NCBI GenBank assembly: GCA_018267275.1
Contig: JAFDYV010000010.1
Span: 1-64,000 of the forward strand
DNA: 64,000 bases
Direction: 5' to 3'
DNA from: Bacteroidota bacterium
Lineage (GTDB): Bacteria > Bacteroidota > Bacteroidia > Cytophagales > Cyclobacteriaceae
Shown here: positions 60,854-64,000 of the stretch, piece by piece
How the letters are laid out: every line of letters starts with the position of its first letter
Position numbering within the stretch: the stretch's first letter is position 1
Notes under the pieces: generated by a model
Told to the model about the DNA's origin: nothing
Database searches by the model: none
What the model saw: only the letters and a program-made list of their open reading frames with translations
Made by a program: the position numbers and the translations under genes

Positions 60854-61261
60854 TTAAAGAGTGGTGACGGAACTTACTTTATAGCGGTGGCGCAGTTCGC
60901 TACTGCCGGTTTTGAGGTAAAGAGAGATAAATGTACCATCGGCATTTTTTTCAAACACCAGATCTCCCATTGAATCGTCCATGCTCACCTTCAATGTAAA
61001 TTTGCCAATCAGCGCAATGTTCGTCCAGTCGCCCGTGGTGGATTTTACAGTTAGTGTGCTGGCAAAATCACCATCGTCTTGCACCCACATCACCGGTGCA
61101 GTGCCTTGGGTGATAAACTTGCAGGTGTATGCCATGGTTTTTCCGGCCGATGCATCAAATAGTTCGGTCACTTGCCATTCAATTTTTGCAGTGCGGATAT
61201 TTTGTCCATAGGTAAGTGAGCCTATTGTCAGCAAAAAGTAGAAAAAGATCGCGTGCTTCAT
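60854..61261 (-). CDS. Small secreted protein between YD-repeat and RHS genes
   Basis: ATG at 61261 gives 135 residues with a signal peptide (HAIFFYFLLTIGSLTYGQ). The mature part is beta-rich and contains no named domain. It sits three bases after the stop of the YD-repeat gene and 11 bases ahead of the RHS gene, so the three are one operon. It may aid surface display or folding of the RHS shell, but nothing shows this directly. Confidence 0.65.
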   Translation of the reverse strand: MKHAIFFYFLLTIGSLTYGQNIRTAKIEWQVTELFDASAGKTMAYTCKFITQGTAPVMWVQDDGDFASTLTVKSTTGDWTNIALIGKFTLKVSMDDSMGDLVFEKNADGTFISLYLKTGSSELRHRYKVSSVTTL

Positions 61262-61263
61262 GG

Positions 61264-64000
61264 TCAATTGGTGGGTAGGTAATAGTTGTATTTGTATTGT
61301 TTCAAGATGCGGTTTTTGTGATCGCGCACCACAGTAAGCCGGTTCATGGCATCGTATTCGTAAAAAGACGTTTGGTTGTTAGCGTCTGTGACTGAAGTAA
61401 TGCCCACACCAGGCTTGTGGGTATAAGTGGTCATGAGTGAACCTTGCGGGAAGAAGCGGACTTCATCTATCAAACCTGAGAGGGTAAACTGGTGACTGCT
61501 GGTAGAAGGGGTCACATTCACGGTCTGTAGTTTCCAACCACTTGCGTCTTTTCGCCAGTAGGTAAGCACGTATGTTTTGTTGGGTGTAAGGCCGCTGAGC
61601 GTTTTGTTATATGTCCCTGAAAAACTCATTTCGCCCGTGCGGAAATCATACGAGTTGCCGCCTTCTTCGCCAGCTTCAAATGAGGTGTGAAAAATTTCCG
61701 TAATCAATGCGTTTTTTGCTTCTGCAATCAGTAATTCTTTGTTGTAGCCCCAGATAAATGAGGTACGCATGTCATTAGTTCTTGATATCTCAATTGGGTT
61801 GGCGGCATCGTCAAACCAATGATATTGGATTCTATCTTCCAAGTTGCCATTGCCGGATGCAAAACTCACTTTGTTTGGAAGCAGTATACTTGAAAGGGAT
61901 ACAGGCACGCTGTGGTAGCTTGTTGTTTTAAGAAAGTCACGTTGATTGTTTGCATACGTGCTTTCAATCTCAATGGGCTCCGTAATTCTGTTCTGCAAAA
62001 CAAAAGTTTGCCAAACATTATTGGACGGATCAACTTGCTGCATCTCATGAGGATATTTGAACCGGACTGTTCTTAGGATACCATTGCTATCTTTCTTTCT
62101 CGAACCAGTAAGTTGAAAGTGATTTGTGTTTTCGTATAGATTCCGCGTATAACTTACTAATGAATCAGTACCAAAATACTGGACGCTTACAGTGCTGTCC
62201 AACTTAGCCCACCACCTGTTGTATTGGTACTCCATTTTTCGGTAATCTTGACCAAAATGTTTACAGTAATAGATAAAATGGGTTTTCCTACTGACGCCAA
62301 CCATTCCGCTCGTATTAAAATGCTGCGCTTTCACTTCTGGTGCCCCCTCTGCCAACAAAGAAAGAAAGTAAACCCTCGCTGGGTGGTTATTGTTGAAAGG
62401 AAAGGTTGGGTCTTGGACAGAGATTTGTGCACAAGAATAGCCTGCATGTGTAGTAGGGCCTGTCAAAATAAGGCCAACACTGTTGGTGTGGTAATCGGAA
62501 TCTGAAAAAGGTCTTATGGTTATGCCGTTTGCAACGCAGTGTGTCGGCAACCATTGCCCTCCAACCTTAGCCCAAGAGGGTTCCTCAAGGACATAAAACT
62601 CCTGCTCCGGGGTGGCATATTCCGCCTTTACCGTCACATCTTTCAAGGTAGTCTTATTCGAGTAGTAATAGAAGCCAGTGGTGCTAGGCGCTGCTGCGTC
62701 AAGCAGGTAATAATTCCTTTCTTGGGTGAGCATTTTACCTGTGTTGTCAAAAAACCACTTTTGTGTAACCTTTCCTAGGTTAACGTTCTTTCTTGGCACG
62801 CCTCCCGTATAATTTTCGATATTGTTGAGGAATTTGGTTACCGCAAATCCAGAATTATTTCCAAGTGCATCAAATGAAATTTCAGACACCACGGGATAAG
62901 TAAAAAAGTAATTTGACTGAATGCGGTTAGAGCCATATCTAAATAAAGAAGAACACAAAACTGTTTCAGCAGATGTGGAGGCATCAATTATGTTCTCAAA
63001 CGACTTTCCTTCTTCAAAATCAGCAGGAACGTGCAACATGCCGATGTTTTGGCTGCCGGATGATGCAATAAAACTCTCCGTAATAGACGATATGGGAACC
63101 TTTCTAAGGTCGTTGTAGTAAAAGTAACGATTGGAGGCAATAGAGCCATCCTCTTTTTTGTCTCTCATATTATAGACCCTTAGACCTGCTCCTTGTTGCT
63201 GCGTAACATTAATAGTCCGAGTCGCAATTACCTCTACCTCGGCTGTCACATCAGGGTTGGAGTTAAGGATCATTATTCTGTAATACCCATTGGGTAAAGG
63301 TAAACTCATCGGTATATCGATGACAGAAGTACTCACCGAAGTTTGGTAGAGTTGGTAAATCGTGTTGCCGTTGTTATTTAAATCACAAAATGTTCTAACC
63401 TGGCTTCCATCCTCCCCAGCAAAATACATGGCAATAAAGAGCATATTGTTGATTTGATTCCCCATCGGGTCGCCTTTGGTGATATAGACTTTCAGTCGGG
63501 TAGGTTCAGGTTTAGTAACCCGAAAAGACTGTTCAATTCCCTTGGGGGCACCACTGGTTCCATCATCACATCTCGGACTTAAATATCTCATTGGGTCCGT
63601 GGGGTCAAAACCACCTCTTAGCCCAGCAGAACCCAAAAGATAATCTTCCTTATAAGAGAACGAATTGGGAGGCAATGCATGGGGTTGATAAAATAGCTCT
63701 GTGGAACCGCCCGTAGGATATTGAATCTTTACCAACGTACACGCCATGCTTGTACCCGGGTTTGGCTGCCGATTGGCACCCGTAAAGTCGATATTTCCTT
63801 GGTCAAAATCATAATTGTAAGGGATCAACGTAGAGTTACCATTCTGGCCGTTGTAATATCCCCAATAGTCTTGGGCCATCGACTCTCTCGAAGGCAAATT
63901 GAGGCCATGATAGGTAAAGGTATACCTCTGAGGAGGGGTTTCATTACCGGAGCTGTAAATCTCAACATTGTCAAGTTTCAGACGCAACTCTTTTTCGTCC
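61264..64000 (-). CDS. YD-repeat/RHS-like protein, 5' end outside the window
   Basis: The frame is open to the right edge of the window, and the residues before the first in-window start (DEKELRLKLDNVEI) continue without a break. This is therefore a partial gene of more than 907 residues. It has beta-rich repeats and ends in a typical YD-repeat segment (SFYEYDAMNRLTVVRDHKN). Proteins of this kind commonly precede DUF6443/RHS genes in Bacteroidota and may form part of the same surface shell. It is the first visible gene of the RHS operon. Confidence 0.8.
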   Translation of the reverse strand, partial: DEKELRLKLDNVEIYSSGNETPPQRYTFTYHGLNLPSRESMAQDYWGYYNGQNGNSTLIPYNYDFDQGNIDFTGANRQPNPGTSMACTLVKIQYPTGGSTELFYQPHALPPNSFSYKEDYLLGSAGLRGGFDPTDPMRYLSPRCDDGTSGAPKGIEQSFRVTKPEPTRLKVYITKGDPMGNQINNMLFIAMYFAGEDGSQVRTFCDLNNNGNTIYQLYQTSVSTSVIDIPMSLPLPNGYYRIMILNSNPDVTAEVEVIATRTINVTQQQGAGLRVYNMRDKKEDGSIASNRYFYYNDLRKVPISSITESFIASSGSQNIGMLHVPADFEEGKSFENIIDASTSAETVLCSSLFRYGSNRIQSNYFFTYPVVSEISFDALGNNSGFAVTKFLNNIENYTGGVPRKNVNLGKVTQKWFFDNTGKMLTQERNYYLLDAAAPSTTGFYYYSNKTTLKDVTVKAEYATPEQEFYVLEEPSWAKVGGQWLPTHCVANGITIRPFSDSDYHTNSVGLILTGPTTHAGYSCAQISVQDPTFPFNNNHPARVYFLSLLAEGAPEVKAQHFNTSGMVGVSRKTHFIYYCKHFGQDYRKMEYQYNRWWAKLDSTVSVQYFGTDSLVSYTRNLYENTNHFQLTGSRKKDSNGILRTVRFKYPHEMQQVDPSNNVWQTFVLQNRITEPIEIESTYANNQRDFLKTTSYHSVPVSLSSILLPNKVSFASGNGNLEDRIQYHWFDDAANPIEISRTNDMRTSFIWGYNKELLIAEAKNALITEIFHTSFEAGEEGGNSYDFRTGEMSFSGTYNKTLSGLTPNKTYVLTYWRKDASGWKLQTVNVTPSTSSHQFTLSGLIDEVRFFPQGSLMTTYTHKPGVGITSVTDANNQTSFYEYDAMNRLTVVRDHKNRILKQYKYNYYLPTN

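Overview
The window looks like chromosomal DNA of a Bacteroidota species, most likely of the Cytophagales type. The signs are TAnnTTTG -7 promoter boxes, many short Sec signal peptides and lipoprotein signals, DUF6443/RHS proteins with Ig-like repeats, and a SemiSWEET next to a GH16 glucanase. The species cannot be named from sequence alone. No rRNA and no CRISPR array is present. The only tRNA is tRNA-Gln(TTG), on the minus strand near 32.9 kb.

Layout. 0.4-2 kb: a rhomboid protease. 2.1-8.0 kb: a tightly coupled, visibly AT-rich four-gene restriction/defence operon, made of a C5 cytosine methyltransferase, a 99-residue SANT/Myb-like protein, a MORC/MutL-type GHKL ATPase and an Mrr nuclease-SF2 helicase. 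8.4-11.6 kb: a PAS histidine kinase, then a REP-associated tyrosine transposase (RAYT) inside its own palindromes and bounded by an exact 20-bp direct repeat. 11.6-46 kb: mostly core or ordinary genes. These are a beta-lactamase-family serine hydrolase, a Crp-type regulator, a secreted TldD/TldE-like pair, a PIN toxin-antitoxin pair, cyclophilin, RidA, a heavy-metal RND efflux operon with a DUF190 gene, GH16 plus SemiSWEET, pth, prs-rplY, tRNA-Gln, ppc, a large ABCG-like transporter, an HDAC-like amidohydrolase, an M28 peptidase and a membrane hydroxylase.

46-64 kb is accessory DNA. A full-length RHS protein with a metallo-phospholipase-like C-terminal tip is followed by a four-helix membrane protein that may be its immunity partner. 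Upstream of it lie a small secreted protein and a YD-repeat protein that runs off the right edge. An orphan RHS tip with a LAS-type zinc peptidase signature is followed by a secreted putative immunity protein. Between the two RHS loci sit two overlapping tyrosine recombinase genes, a CHC2/Toprim primase-ATPase, an XRE regulator with a divergent promoter carrying two matching operators, and a 666-bp long inverted repeat. A second palindrome family lies just beyond the orphan tip and contains a 117-bp fragment of RHS coding sequence.

The two most interesting units are the MORC-type defence operon and the RHS tip/recombinase/inverted-repeat neighbourhood, which may be a site of toxin-tip exchange. 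Functions given for the toxin tips and immunity proteins are inferred from motifs and position.
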